This document shows positions 17,154-26,196 of a DNA stretch of 29,122 bases, piece by piece. The stretch spans positions 1 through 29,122 of the forward strand of contig JAJZWQ010000017.1 of assembly GCA_021846605.1 (NCBI GenBank). The letters run 5' to 3'. The first letter of the stretch is position 1, and each line of letters begins with the position of its first letter. The notes beneath the pieces were generated by a model that was not told the origin of the DNA, ran no database searches, and was given only the letters and a program-made list of their open reading frames with translations. The stretch comes from Bacillota bacterium (GTDB lineage Bacteria > Bacillota_E > RBS10-35 > JAJYVN01). A program made the position numbers and the translations under genes.

Positions 17154-19094
17154 ATGACGCTGTTGGGTCGGCGCATGGCGCCCGGCGTGCTTGCCCTGCT
17201 CTTGGCGGCTGCCCCCGGGTGTGCCCGCACCGCTCCGTCCGCTGTTGCGCACCCGACCATCCGCGCGGCCGTGGATGCGCAGGTGCACAGGGTGTCCGGC
17301 GTGCCGGCGGATCTGGGCGCGGTCGATTTTCTCAACGCCCGGCAGGGGTGGGTGGCCGGGGGCGGGGTGATCCTGGCGACGGCAGACGGCGGGTCGAAGT
17401 GGACCACGCAGTACGCGGGTGTGGTCTCGGCCACGTCCCTGGACTTCGTCAACGCCACGGCCGGTTGGGCACTGGGATCCGGGGCGGGGGCCGGCCTGCT
17501 GCGCACGACCGACGGTGGACGCAGATGGACGGCGGCCGCCGAGCCCCCGCCGGTGACGGCCGGGGGGAGTGCGCAGCCCATGCGCCTGCGCGCGGTGGAC
17601 TTCGTCAGTCCGACGGTGGGTTACGGTGTGGCCGCGCCCGGCGGTGTGAACGGAACCCCGGCGGCGCTTGAGGCCACGGCGGACGGCGGCGGCGCCTGGA
17701 CACCGGTGGCTACCCCCGTCGCCCCGCAGTCCGCCTGCTTCACCAGTCCGACGACCGGCTGGCTGGCGGGACGGGCCGGTCAGAATGACGTGGTCTACCG
17801 CACCAGCGACGCCGGGAGGATCTGGACGTCTGTCTTCCACCAGGCAGTCCAGTCGAACCTGGGGTTGACGGTCGGTTGTGGGGCGCCGGATACCGTGTGG
17901 CTGCTCGTGGATGGCGCGGGGGGACTCTCTCAGGAGTCTTACGCCCTCTGGCGTTCTCCCGACGGCGGGCAGCGGTGGAAGGCCGTCGCGGCCGTGGCCG
18001 CGGGTGCGGGACCGGCTCCCGGGCCGTTGACGGGCGCCGCCCAGGGACCGGGGGAGGCGCCGGGTGCTCTGGTGGTGGCGAACGCCCAGACCGCCTACCT
18101 GGCTGGCGTCTGTACGGCGTGCGGATTGGAGGGGACCGTGACCCTGGGCGGTACCACCGATGGCGGCTCGAACTGGGAGAACGCGCCGGCCCCGATTCCC
18201 GGAATGCCCCCCAACGACCCCGGGTTCTCCTTCCCCACCGCGACGGACGGGTGGGCGGTCGGCCGGGTGCACACGGGAGAGTCTGTGCTCCTGAGGACCA
18301 CCGACGGGGGGCGCGCCTGGACCACCGCCTACCGCTGGTTGGCCGGGACCCCCACCGAGGCGCTGTCCTTTGTGACCGCGCGGGTGGGGTACGGTCTGGG
18401 TCTGCCCGGAGATCCCGGCGCGGTGCTGCGCACTGCCGACGGGGGCCAGACCTGGGAGCGCGTCGGCGAAGTGCCGCAGGCGCCGAGCGCCTCAACGGCG
18501 GGACTGGCCTTCACGGACAGCACCCACGGCTACGCGCTCGCGGGTGGCCGACTGTATGGCACGGCGGACGGTGGGCGGACATGGGCCCCGGTGCCGCTGA
18601 CCGAGACGGGGAATGGGAAGGGATCGCCGATCACGGTCAGCCAGGTCGCCTTCGGGGGTCGGCGGCAGGGGTGCGTCCGGGTCGAGGGCGGCCTCCCCGC
18701 CTTTCGCGTGACGCTGGACGGCGGGAGCCACTGGACCGCGGCGCCGGACCAGCGGCCGGTGGGGGATGGCGCCGTCGCGTGCGCGGCGGCCGCCACCGAC
18801 ACGGCATGGACCACCGACTTCCAGGCGCTCCAGGCGTCGGCCGCCCGCGCCAGTCCCGTGGTCGTGGCCCTGCAACCGCTGGCCGTGCGCGGAGCGGTCG
18901 GCTGGGCGCTGTTCGCGCACACCCTCTACGCCACTACGGACGGAGGCCGCGCCTGGACCCCATTCACACTGTCCGCAACGGTCAAGAGCCTTGCCGTGGC
19001 CAGCCCTGAGCGCGCCTGGCTCCTGACGGGAAACGACCGGTTGCTCACCACCACGGACGGCGGCTCCGCGTGGAGCCAGATCGGGACGGGATAG
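17154..19094 (+). CDS. Secreted BNR/Ycf48-like beta-propeller protein
   Basis: A 646-aa exported protein built almost entirely of Asp-box repeats. I count about 12 variants of TxDGGxxW, for example TADGGSKW, TTDGGRRW, TSDAGRIW, TTDGGSNW, TADGGQTW and the last TTDGGSAW near the C-terminus. Such repeats form BNR/sialidase-like or Ycf48/HCF136-like beta-propellers, often used for binding rather than catalysis; no sialidase active-site Arg triad is evident. The N-terminus (MAPGVLALLLAAAPGCARTA) is a signal peptide with a lipobox-like APGC, so it may be a lipoprotein. The start is ATG 17154 or ATG 17175; both keep the signal. The partner is unknown. It stands alone between the molybdenum genes and mobile-element debris. 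Confidence 0.82.
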   Translation: MTLLGRRMAPGVLALLLAAAPGCARTAPSAVAHPTIRAAVDAQVHRVSGVPADLGAVDFLNARQGWVAGGGVILATADGGSKWTTQYAGVVSATSLDFVNATAGWALGSGAGAGLLRTTDGGRRWTAAAEPPPVTAGGSAQPMRLRAVDFVSPTVGYGVAAPGGVNGTPAALEATADGGGAWTPVATPVAPQSACFTSPTTGWLAGRAGQNDVVYRTSDAGRIWTSVFHQAVQSNLGLTVGCGAPDTVWLLVDGAGGLSQESYALWRSPDGGQRWKAVAAVAAGAGPAPGPLTGAAQGPGEAPGALVVANAQTAYLAGVCTACGLEGTVTLGGTTDGGSNWENAPAPIPGMPPNDPGFSFPTATDGWAVGRVHTGESVLLRTTDGGRAWTTAYRWLAGTPTEALSFVTARVGYGLGLPGDPGAVLRTADGGQTWERVGEVPQAPSASTAGLAFTDSTHGYALAGGRLYGTADGGRTWAPVPLTETGNGKGSPITVSQVAFGGRRQGCVRVEGGLPAFRVTLDGGSHWTAAPDQRPVGDGAVACAAAATDTAWTTDFQALQASAARASPVVVALQPLAVRGAVGWALFAHTLYATTDGGRAWTPFTLSATVKSLAVASPERAWLLTGNDRLLTTTDGGSAWSQIGTG

Positions 19095-19554
19095 AGTGGG
19101 CGGGCCGGGATCTGGAGGCTGGAACACGCGCCGTTGCCGCGCGTCCGTTTCCTCTGGACATCCAGCCGGCTCGGCCCCGCCAGTCCTCCTCCCTCGGCCG
19201 CGCTGTTGGGCAGTCCGCCCGCCGCCCCCCCGGGATTTCATCACGTTTCCGCGCGGCCGTCTGAGAGCCCCGGCTTTAGCCGTGGGCCGGCCCGTGCGTT
19301 CCCTCTCTGGTGGGAACAAGATAGCGGTCATAGTATATGAGCCTCAGAGTTCGACGCATTTGGCTTCTGACGCGTCTCACCCGTTGTGCACGCCGGAGGT
19401 CCGCAGGTGGATCGAACCACTAGATGTGGTGCTAATCGCGACGATGACGTACTGCGGGTGGTGTGGTGATCCGGCAGACCGCATGCGGGATGCACAATCT
19501 GCCAGCATGTGGATGATCCTTGGGGCTCCACGGTTTCCGGGCGGCGGCGAACCA
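19095..19554. other. Intergenic region with no recognisable gene
   Basis: About 460 bases after the propeller gene. No hairpin follows the stop. A frame on the plus strand stays open into the tnpB remnant, but this part has no domain. From about 19315 onward base composition becomes visibly less GC-rich, which fits the edge of inserted DNA. Confidence 0.35.
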
Positions 19555-19830
19555 ATGAGCCGAAGTCTGGGCCTGGACCCGACGCTTCGGCTGCGCGTGA
19601 AGACTCTGGCGGCGGGCGTGGCGATACTGCGTGAGACCAGCGCGCAGTACACCGTCGACCGCGTCTGCTCTGTAGGTTGGGAGATGCCGCGCCTCAACGG
19701 TGTGGAACTCCACCACCAGACCTACGCAGCTGAACGTGCGGGAACAGCGCGGCCTGCGCAACTCGTCTGCTCCGCCCGTGCAAGAGTCACTGAAGCCATC
19801 GCGTCCTGCCGTACCCGCTGGCGCAAGGCC
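19555..19830 (+). pseudogene. tnpB: tnpB N-terminal remnant (IS605-type)
   Basis: About 90 codons match the N-terminal region of TnpB/OrfB proteins: LRVKTLAAGVAILRETSAQY, VDRVCSVGWEMPRLNGVELHH, then PAQLVCSARARVTEA, corresponding to the family's paired helices (LRET...AxNxA, then PAQLxxxAIxRVxEA). The rest of the protein, including all RuvC residues, is missing. Diverged but not frameshifted in this stretch. It is not simply the missing half of the relic at 1435-2014, since it lies 17 kb away with intact genes between. The identification is by eye. Confidence 0.55.
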
Positions 19831-19863
19831 GGAGGTCGTCCTCCCCAATGCCTGGTCGGCAGC

Positions 19864-19881
19864 GGGGGGACTCCCCTGAAA
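19864..19881 (+). repeat. 18-bp direct repeat, copy 1
   Basis: GGGGGGACTCCCCTGAAA, identical to 20165-20182. It lies just after the tnpB remnant. The GGGGA/TCCCC core is itself nearly palindromic. Confidence 0.75.
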
Positions 19882-19955
19882 TACCCCGGCATACCCACCA
19901 TATCTAGCACCTTCGGTTCGTCGGGGACACTACGTGCCCGTCCTGCATCCCGTCG

Positions 19956-19975
19956 GGTATGTCATACCACGTGGT
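19956..19975. repeat. Overlapping palindromes
   Basis: GGTATG-T-CATACC (19956-19968) overlaps the perfect palindrome ACCACGTGGT (19966-19975). Both lie between the two 18-bp repeats. IS605-type ends carry subterminal hairpins of this sort, so this may be part of an element end. Confidence 0.45.
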
Positions 19976-20164
19976 GCCCGCTCCGCGCGGGCATGGGGCA
20001 ATGCCGTTCAGATAAGGCGCCACGGCGCTCTTCGGCGGCGCGGTTGAAGGTCGCCATCACCGGCCACAAGGCCTTGCCGCTGAACCCCTCGGCACCCCTC
20101 GCACCGAACGATGGCCTTTCGCAGCGGCCGCTCGGCAACGCCAAACTAAGCGGTATTGGGGCAT

Positions 20165-20182
20165 GGGGGGACTCCCCTGAAA
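20165..20182 (+). repeat. 18-bp direct repeat, copy 2
   Basis: Exact copy of 19864-19881, 301 bases downstream in the same orientation. The segment between holds the palindromes and no recognised gene. Confidence 0.75.
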
Positions 20183-20294
20183 AGCAAAGTGGTGGGGGCA
20201 TTCTATATGCGGTATTCTGTTTCTTGAGTATCGGTAATACAGATACATCACGGCATTGCGCCATGTCGTGCAAGGTGTGTGTGTGATTGTCGAA

Positions 20295-20447
20295 TTAGGC
20301 GACCGGCTTCACCTCAACTTCAAGACCGAGCCGACGCAACCAGGCGATCGCCGAGCGCTTCACCGCTTCCTTCCGGCGCTCATCGTGGAAGTTGGCACCC
20401 AACTCCTGGTACTCCGTGGCGTCGCATAGGATGGTGGCGACCCACCG
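20295..20447 (-). pseudogene. IS110-type transposase C-terminal fragment
   Basis: The last 50 or so codons of a transposase remain: EYQELGANFHDERRKEAVKR, then LRRLGLEVEVKPVA and a TAA stop. IS110-family proteins end in the same pattern (Y-x-ELGADYF, a basic helix, then RLExLGYxVTVEPA). Upstream on the minus strand (20448-20749) I cannot follow the serine-containing tnp domain or the DEDD RuvC-like domain in any frame, so the element is inactive. No ends are recognisable. It sits directly downstream of the protease gene. Confidence 0.5.
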
Positions 20448-20749
20448 CCACCCGGGCAGCCGCTGGCGTTGGTCTGTACCGGCATCGGCGCCATCCGGCT
20501 GCAGGCGACCACCAGCGGCCCGACGGGCGCGGTCCGCGCGAGCAGTCTTGCCCGCTGGGCCATCCCCATCTCCCGGCCTCCCGTGACGCTCTGGCCAAGC
20601 GGAATTCGCGCGTGCCCGCGCCACGCCTTCGGGTGATCCGTGGCCCTCCCGGGAACTCGGCCCAGGGCGGGGGTGGGCGATGGGGCGGGCCCGCGCAAGA
20701 CGGGAACGGTCCGCTCGCCCGCGCCCCAAGGGTCCGGGCGCCGCCCCGA

Positions 20750-23713
20750 CTACTCGCCCGCTCCCAGCAGGTCCTCGATGTGCAGCGCCTGGTCGCCCAG
20801 GGCGCGATTCTCCTCTTCCAGCTTGGCGCGCCCGGCCAGGACGGAGATTGCGCTCGATCCGACCCCCGCCTCCCATGCCGACAGCAGGGCGTTCCGCACG
20901 GCCGCCGGCGTGGCGCGGAGCGTTGCTTGGTGGCGGGCGTCGCGCATCTCGGGGGTGATCCCGGCCACGTGGCGGTCCAGCGCCTCGCCGGTGGCCTCCC
21001 CCGGCCGGATCGGGCGTTCCCCGTCCTTGAGCGTGGCGATGATGGCGCGGTCGACGGCCGCCTGGGTCCAGTCCGCGCCGTGCACGTACGCCGGAACGCC
21101 GGCGAAGACGTCGAGCGTCCGGGCCACATGCGGGTCCTGCCAGGAGAGCAGGGCGAAGTCGCCCCGGCGCGTGTTGTAGCTGAGGGTGCCGCCGTAGGCG
21201 GTGCCCTTGAAGCGGATCTCCGGCAGGATGTAGTCGGAGATCACCAAATGCGCGGCCACGGACAGCAGCGGAGAGGCGGGGTGGTCGTAGCGCGGCGCCG
21301 GCATGACCTGTGCGCAGTAGGCGACCTGCAGGGGCGCGGCCAGTCCCATGCGCCGCCGCCCGTCGGCGGCGCTGCCCCCAGGGGCCGGGGCGCGCCCCAC
21401 CCCGCGGCGCGCCGACCAGTCTGCCAGGGCGCTGCGAACGGCTTCGGCCGAGCGGTCCGAGCCGCTGAAGCTGGCGGTCAGGCGTCCGGCGCGCATCTCC
21501 TCGCCGATGGCGTCGATGTCCGCCATCAGCCGCTCGGCCCCCGCGGGATCACCCTGCAGGTGTTCCAGCGCGGTGAACTGCCGTCGGCCGTACATCAACT
21601 CCAACAACGCGCCCTGGGGGTCCAGGACGCGGGCGGCATGGCGGCGGGCCACGTCGGCCCCGCCGTTGACCAGACCGGCGCGGGAGCCGGCCAGGGCCTG
21701 CGAGAGTACGACCTCCATGCGGGCGGCGTCGTGGGGATCGACGGCATACATCAGGTCGGCCAGGACGGCCAGGGCGTCGGGGATCTGGTCGTCCAGGGCT
21801 TTGAGCGAGAAGCGCATGCGGCGCAGGGGCGTCCCGTCAGCCGTATAGGCCAGGACGGGGCGGCAACCGATGCCCCCGGTCGAGGCTGCGACGCGTTCGG
21901 CGATGCGCACGTAGTCCATCCCGGCGGCGCCGAGCTTGTGCACGGCGTCCACGTAGCGCGGGACGGACAGCCACTGCGCGTTGGACAGGCCGTCGGCCGT
22001 CAGGTCGAGGTGCAGGTAGTTGACGCCGGCGCTGAACACGTCGTTGCGCAGCAGCACCACGCCGGGGGCGACATCCTCGGCGGACGTCGGGATGCGGCGC
22101 GGGCGTGGCGGCACGTCCCCGACCTTCAACTGGGGCAGGCTCGCCACATCCTCAGGGGTGTTGGGGGTACCGGCATCCCTCTCGACCTCCCGCGACACCT
22201 CGGCGATGTGTCGCGCTTGGTCGTCGTCCATGCCGGCGCGCACCGCAGCCATCCGTGCGGCGAAGGCTTCGTCCAGGCGCCGCTGGTGGTCCCGGCTGGG
22301 CCGGAGGACGGTCAGCAGGCGGTGCGGGTTGGCCACCAGGCGCTCCCCGACCAGGCGGCTGAAGAGGTTGGGATCCTGGCGGTAATCGGTATGAAGGTCC
22401 TCCAGGTGCCGCCGCATGGAGATGAAGGCCAGGGGATCGGCCCCCAGACGCCAGGGCCCCACCACCCGGAAGAGCAGGTGGATGGGGAAGAGCGAGGCCA
22501 CCTCCTGCTGGGCGTACGCGGCCTGGTGGAAGGCGGCCTCCACGCGCTCGGGGGCGATGCCGCCCGCGGCGACCCCCCGGAGGGTGTCCAGGACCAGCTG
22601 TTCGAAGGCTCCGGCGCGATCAGGCTCGCTGCCCTTGAGCCCCACCTGATACCCCTGGTCGTGCCCCCAGGACCGCGCGAAGGTGTGGCTGGACGCCTGG
22701 CCCAGGCGCGAATCCGCCAGGGCTCTGCGCAGGGGCGCGGCCTCGTTCCCGTCCAAGATCCAGTCCAGCACCTCGAAGGCCACGTGCTCGGCCGGATCGG
22801 AGGCCGTTCCGGCCAGCCACTGCAGCAGCAGGTAGGTGTGCGCCCCCAGGTCCTCGTCCTCGCCGATCTGGTACTCCGCTTCCATCCGTCGCGGGCTGCT
22901 CCAGCGCGCCTGGCGGGCGATGGTCAGGGGGGCCGGCCGCACCCGCTCGAATCCGGCCAGCCGACTGTCCAGGAAGGCCAGGTGGGCCTCCAGCGGGATG
23001 TCCCCGTAGGTGAAGAACAGGGCTGAGGCGGGGTGGTAGTAGGTCGTGTGATAGCGGCGAAACTCCTCGTAGGTCAGGTCGGGGATGGCGGCGGGGTCGC
23101 CGCCGGAATCGCGGGCGTAGATGGTGTCCTCCAGGAGCCGGCGCATCGCCTCACGCTGCAGCAGTCCGTCCGGGCGTGAGAAATACCCCTTCATCTCGTT
23201 GTACACGATACCCGTCTCAACGAGCGCGCCGCTGGGGTCGTTGGGGTCGGCGGGGGTCAGCCGGTGGCCCTCCCGCAGGAAGGTCACCTCCGACAGCAGG
23301 GGGTGGAAGACCGCGTCAAAGTACACGTCGGCCAGGTTGAACAGGTCCTGCCGGACCGTACTGGCGACTGGGTAGGTGGTGACTTCGGTGCCGGTCATGG
23401 CGTTGATGAACGTCCCCATGCTCATCTTGACCATCTCGAAAAAGGGATCCCGTACCGGATACTTCCGCGAGCCCCCGAGTACCGAGTGCTCCAGGATGTG
23501 GGCTTCCCCCGCATCGTCCCAGGGCTCGGTCGGAAAGGTGATGGAGAACAGGTTCTCGTTGTCCTGGGCCGCGATGTGCAGAAGACGCGCCCCACTCCGG
23601 GTGTGCTCGGCCCACGTGGCCACCGCGCGCAGGTCGGGGAGCGGCCGCACCTCCCGCACGACGAATCCGTGCGCCGCGGTACCCGCCGTGAACGCCTGCT
23701 CGGCCGTGACCAT
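20750..23713 (-). CDS. M16C zinc metalloprotease (PreP/falcilysin-like)
   Basis: A 987-aa inverted-zincin protease that would enclose and cut unstructured peptides in a two-half chamber. The catalytic motif is HILEH (His72, Glu75, His76) in EAHILEHSVLGGSRKYPVRDPF (split as EAHILEHSVLGG and SRKYPVRDPF), and the distal zinc ligand is Glu173 in YNEMKGYFS. NAMTGTEVTTYPVAS (104-118) and the long M16C-associated middle domain distinguish it from two-subunit M16B enzymes. The second, non-catalytic half runs from about 540 with ending AGRAKLEEENRALG. No signal peptide, so cytoplasmic. ATG 23713 has an agaggg site six to eight bases before it and begins close to the conserved region; the frame stays open further upstream but is low-complexity. 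Confidence 0.93.
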   Translation of the reverse strand: MVTAEQAFTAGTAAHGFVVREVRPLPDLRAVATWAEHTRSGARLLHIAAQDNENLFSITFPTEPWDDAGEAHILEHSVLGGSRKYPVRDPFFEMVKMSMGTFINAMTGTEVTTYPVASTVRQDLFNLADVYFDAVFHPLLSEVTFLREGHRLTPADPNDPSGALVETGIVYNEMKGYFSRPDGLLQREAMRRLLEDTIYARDSGGDPAAIPDLTYEEFRRYHTTYYHPASALFFTYGDIPLEAHLAFLDSRLAGFERVRPAPLTIARQARWSSPRRMEAEYQIGEDEDLGAHTYLLLQWLAGTASDPAEHVAFEVLDWILDGNEAAPLRRALADSRLGQASSHTFARSWGHDQGYQVGLKGSEPDRAGAFEQLVLDTLRGVAAGGIAPERVEAAFHQAAYAQQEVASLFPIHLLFRVVGPWRLGADPLAFISMRRHLEDLHTDYRQDPNLFSRLVGERLVANPHRLLTVLRPSRDHQRRLDEAFAARMAAVRAGMDDDQARHIAEVSREVERDAGTPNTPEDVASLPQLKVGDVPPRPRRIPTSAEDVAPGVVLLRNDVFSAGVNYLHLDLTADGLSNAQWLSVPRYVDAVHKLGAAGMDYVRIAERVAASTGGIGCRPVLAYTADGTPLRRMRFSLKALDDQIPDALAVLADLMYAVDPHDAARMEVVLSQALAGSRAGLVNGGADVARRHAARVLDPQGALLELMYGRRQFTALEHLQGDPAGAERLMADIDAIGEEMRAGRLTASFSGSDRSAEAVRSALADWSARRGVGRAPAPGGSAADGRRRMGLAAPLQVAYCAQVMPAPRYDHPASPLLSVAAHLVISDYILPEIRFKGTAYGGTLSYNTRRGDFALLSWQDPHVARTLDVFAGVPAYVHGADWTQAAVDRAIIATLKDGERPIRPGEATGEALDRHVAGITPEMRDARHQATLRATPAAVRNALLSAWEAGVGSSAISVLAGRAKLEEENRALGDQALHIEDLLGAGE

Positions 23714-24138
23714 CGCCCTCTTTGTGCCGCGTTGTAACCACGGGTTGAGGCCTTCGCCGACTTGGGCGGCAACCCTTTCCGCGAAGGCCCACCCGCAGCG
23801 GGTCCCGGTCCCGGCGTGGCCGGGCGCGGGCCGCGCTGCCGGCGGGGACCCGGGCCCAGGCGCGTATCCCGGCCGTCCTCTGGGGTCGGGTGCAGCGCAC
23901 CGGCCCTGGCCGGTGCCTTTGTGCGGTGAAGGAGGAAGCGCGCCGCGGTGCGTCGGTCGGATGGTTGACGGAGGGGCTGCAGAGGACCACGGCTGCTCCT
24001 GCGGATGGTATCTGCGCGGAGGCCGACCAAGGTAATTGAGCAGAACGAGGGTAGATGTGGGAACAGGGAGGGGCACAGCCGAACAGGCGGATGGGGTGAT
24101 GTGGGTTTGGCGGGATTGGGTGTCGCCCAAGACGGTAG
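23714..24138. other. Intergenic region upstream of the protease
   Basis: About 425 bases with no recognisable gene on either strand. It should contain the protease promoter (minus strand). The stretch 24005-24140 is purine-rich on the plus strand and leads into the hairpin at 24139, so an unannotated small RNA is conceivable but unsupported. Confidence 0.3.
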
Positions 24139-24173
24139 ACAAGGGGCCGCCAGTAGCTGCGGGCGGCCCTTGT
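24139..24173. terminator. Terminator-like hairpin without an assigned gene
   Basis: ACAAGGGGCCGCC (24139-24151) pairs with GGCGGCCCTTGT (24162-24173) with one bulged G, followed by tctcg. Intrinsic-terminator shape with a very short T-rich tail on the plus strand. No plus-strand gene ends here. Confidence 0.45.
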
Positions 24174-24183
24174 TCTCGCACCC

Positions 24184-24328
24184 CAGGACGGCGTCATTCT
24201 CGCCCGTCTCGTTGGCCCGCAGGAGCTTGCCTGCAGTTGATGCGTCACAAGGGCCTGGACAGCGCCGGCCGTCACCCCGATTGGCGGCCTTGTGCCCGAA
24301 GGCCCCCCACGAGAATCACGCCAGCCTG
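24184..24328. mobile_element. MITE-like element, copy 1 (145 bp)
   Basis: The ends are imperfect 19-bp inverted repeats: left CAGGACGGCGTCATTCTCG, right the complement of CAGGCTGGCGTGATTCTCG (16 of 19 match). Inside, CACAAGGGCC pairs with GGCCTTGTG, and GCAGG with CCTGC, giving nested hairpins. By hand count it is about 92% identical to the copy at 26197-26412 apart from a 71-bp segment absent here. No coding capacity. Flanks differ between copies, which defines the boundaries. No clear target-site duplication is visible. It could be a non-autonomous transposon or a mobile structured RNA. Confidence 0.7.
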
Positions 24329-24749
24329 CCAAAAGGCGGTTTTGGGGAGGACCTACGCCAGTTGTGCAGAACAGTTGCATACCAGGGCTCTGGAAGGATC
24401 CCGTTTCGGGGCCCGCGTGCTCGCCATCTCTGCCCGGCGGTCTAGCTAGAGGGAGCTAGTAGGGACTGGTGGGCAGTGCCCGGGGTCTTCACCCGGACTG
24501 CAGGCACCCGTCCGAGATGTGGAACTGGTGGGCGGTCTGGCGCGAAGCCCCAAAGCGACGGAGTGCGGCGAGGCGGCGCTTTACAGCGGCCGACACGTCG
24601 GCGTCCTGCATCTCACAAGTGACGTCAAACAGAGCACAGTTACGCTCGCGCTCCGTCCCGTGGAGGCGCTGCAATGCAAAGGCTTAAGGCAACGTAGCGG
24701 CACGAGACCTCGCCAACGTGCTCATGATCTCCGCGTTTACCCCCAGCCA

Positions 24750-24905
24750 TTGGATGTCCGAGGGAAGGCGAAAGGCAGTGTTTGCTCATTCTCTCGATTC
24801 CTTGTTCGAACTGCGATCCGGGCGTGTCTCGCTGCGTTTGCAATAGTGGCGATGCTTGGTGCCGCCGTTCCCGCGTTCGCATCGACGGACTATTGTGTCG
24901 GATGA
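24750..24905 (+). CDS. Possible short secreted peptide (signal peptide plus about 7 residues)
   Basis: The last 33 codons read VRTAIRACLAAFAIVAMLGAA and then VPAFASTDYCVG, a convincing Sec signal with an AFA cleavage site that leaves only STDYCVG. The stop lies 22 bases before the ATG of the next exported protein. The start is doubtful: TTG 24750 in frame has no good ribosome site, and an open frame runs further upstream. It may be a peptide signal, the stump of a broken exported protein, or chance. Confidence 0.35.
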   Translation: MDVRGKAKGSVCSFSRFLVRTAIRACLAAFAIVAMLGAAVPAFASTDYCVG

Positions 24906-24927
24906 CCAGACGGGAGGTGTAATGTAG

Positions 24928-25518
24928 ATGCGGATCTCTAGGTGGCTCGCTCTTGTACTCGGTGGGACAGTTGTGGTGATCGGTGGGGGGGTGGCAGCCC
25001 TTGTCGCTGCGGCATCCCCAAGAGCAGTACCGCCGACAGCTGCGGAACTGCACGCCAATGGCGTCACTTTCGTGCCCGGTCCGGTGCCGAGTGGCGCCCT
25101 TACCGCCACCCAAGCAACGAACGACCTCCTAGTCACGCACGGTGGACATTGGACAAAGTTCCCGTCAGCGGTCCACGCCGCCCACTTCGGCTATGTCACC
25201 AATTCGCAGATCAGAGCGTTGTCCGCAGTGGCCGTCAGTGCGGACCCTTCGCTGCAAGCCGGAGGGGCTGCGAACGCAGAGACTGGGCTGGCCCGTGCCC
25301 GTGTCAACGGGGTGGCCGTGTGGGAGATAACCTTTGGCGGACTGCAGTTGCCGACCCCTGCGCCGGATTGGGTATTGCCGGGCCCGAAGCCCAAAACGGA
25401 TGGGTCCATATGCAAGGATGAAACGGCGTTCGTGGATGCCAAGACGGGCCATGCCCTGTGGGAAACGTGGAATGACTGCACTCCCGTGCCCACATCGGTT
25501 GCATTGGGAACTCAGTGA
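24928..25518 (+). CDS. Exported or membrane-anchored protein, unknown function
   Basis: A 196-aa protein. Residues 1-6 are basic, and 7-29 form one hydrophobic segment (LALVLGGTVVVIGGGVAALVA) that acts as an anchor or uncleaved signal. The outer part has alternating strands, a Pro-rich stretch (LPTPAPDWVLPGPKPKTDG), two cysteines (ICKDE and NDCTP) that could form a disulfide, and FVDAKTGHALWETW, which is reminiscent of PepSY/YpeB-type repeats though too short to assign. ATG 24928 follows GGGAGGTG at eight bases. No family recognised. Codon use is less GC-biased than in the core genes, consistent with an accessory origin. Confidence 0.75.
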   Translation: MRISRWLALVLGGTVVVIGGGVAALVAAASPRAVPPTAAELHANGVTFVPGPVPSGALTATQATNDLLVTHGGHWTKFPSAVHAAHFGYVTNSQIRALSAVAVSADPSLQAGGAANAETGLARARVNGVAVWEITFGGLQLPTPAPDWVLPGPKPKTDGSICKDETAFVDAKTGHALWETWNDCTPVPTSVALGTQ

Positions 25519-26196
25519 TTGACGCGGATGTCGGCGCAGGGCCGAATGATACTTTGCGCCGCGTAGATGTCATCCCGACCTCGGGACGGCGGCCGCCCTG
25601 ATGGGCCGTTGGGTCCGGAGTCCGTGCGCATGCCAGCACGCCAGGTGCGGTCGGGGTCGTGCGGGCGGTGAGGTACCCACAGGACCAGGCGGCGTTCGTA
25701 CAGTACCCTGCACAGGGTGGTCGTGTTGCTGGCCATCGCCATCGGTGCGCTGCTAGTCGGCGGCGTCACGCCCTCACTCGACAAGGGCATGGGCGCCTGT
25801 GGTGCGCCCGCCCCGGATTGGGCTTCGAGGTGATCCGCTGATGCAGCGACGCCCGCGTGGCCACGACCCTGCGCTGGGCGCCGAGGGCGCCCAGCGCAGG
25901 GCGCTTGGGCGAACTGCACGCGGAGCAGGCCAGACCGCTGCTGAAGGCGGTGTCCGCCCGCCCTCGGCGTGGCCGAGCCTCGGATGACGGCGGCCTGCGT
26001 CGGCGGGTTGCTTGGCGCGGTGCTCCACTAGGTGGAGGCGGTCCACCCGGTCGGAGGCGCCATCCGGCGCACGCTCGAGTTCGTGCACCACGACTTTGAA
26101 CATGACGCGTTCACCCCGCGGCGCGTCCCCTGGGCACCCGTGTCCAGGGGCGCGGCAGCAGCGGCCCGCACGGGGCGACGAGGCCCCTCCCCGCGA
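25519..26196. other. Non-coding or decayed stretch
   Basis: About 680 bases with no intact gene. A weak 38-codon frame starts at GTG 25717 (VVVLLAIAIGALLVGGV, ending at 25833) and looks like a signal-peptide stump. Around 25900-26130, shards in different frames (LGELHAEQARPLLKAV, then LVEAVHPVGGAIRRTLEFVHHD) suggest a frameshifted old gene that I cannot name. A strong hairpin at 25867-25901 lies inside. Confidence 0.4.
25867..25901. terminator. 16-bp perfect hairpin
   Basis: CCCTGCGCTGGGCGCC (25867-25882) and its exact complement (25886-25901) flank a GAG loop. No U-tract on either strand. It may end transcription from the 24928 gene region, or be a structural repeat within the decayed stretch. 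Confidence 0.45.

Noticed and set aside
19096..20286. Single 396-codon plus-strand gene
   Set aside because: Only the part near 19555-19830 resembles a protein (TnpB N-terminus); the rest covers repeats and palindromes and has no domain.
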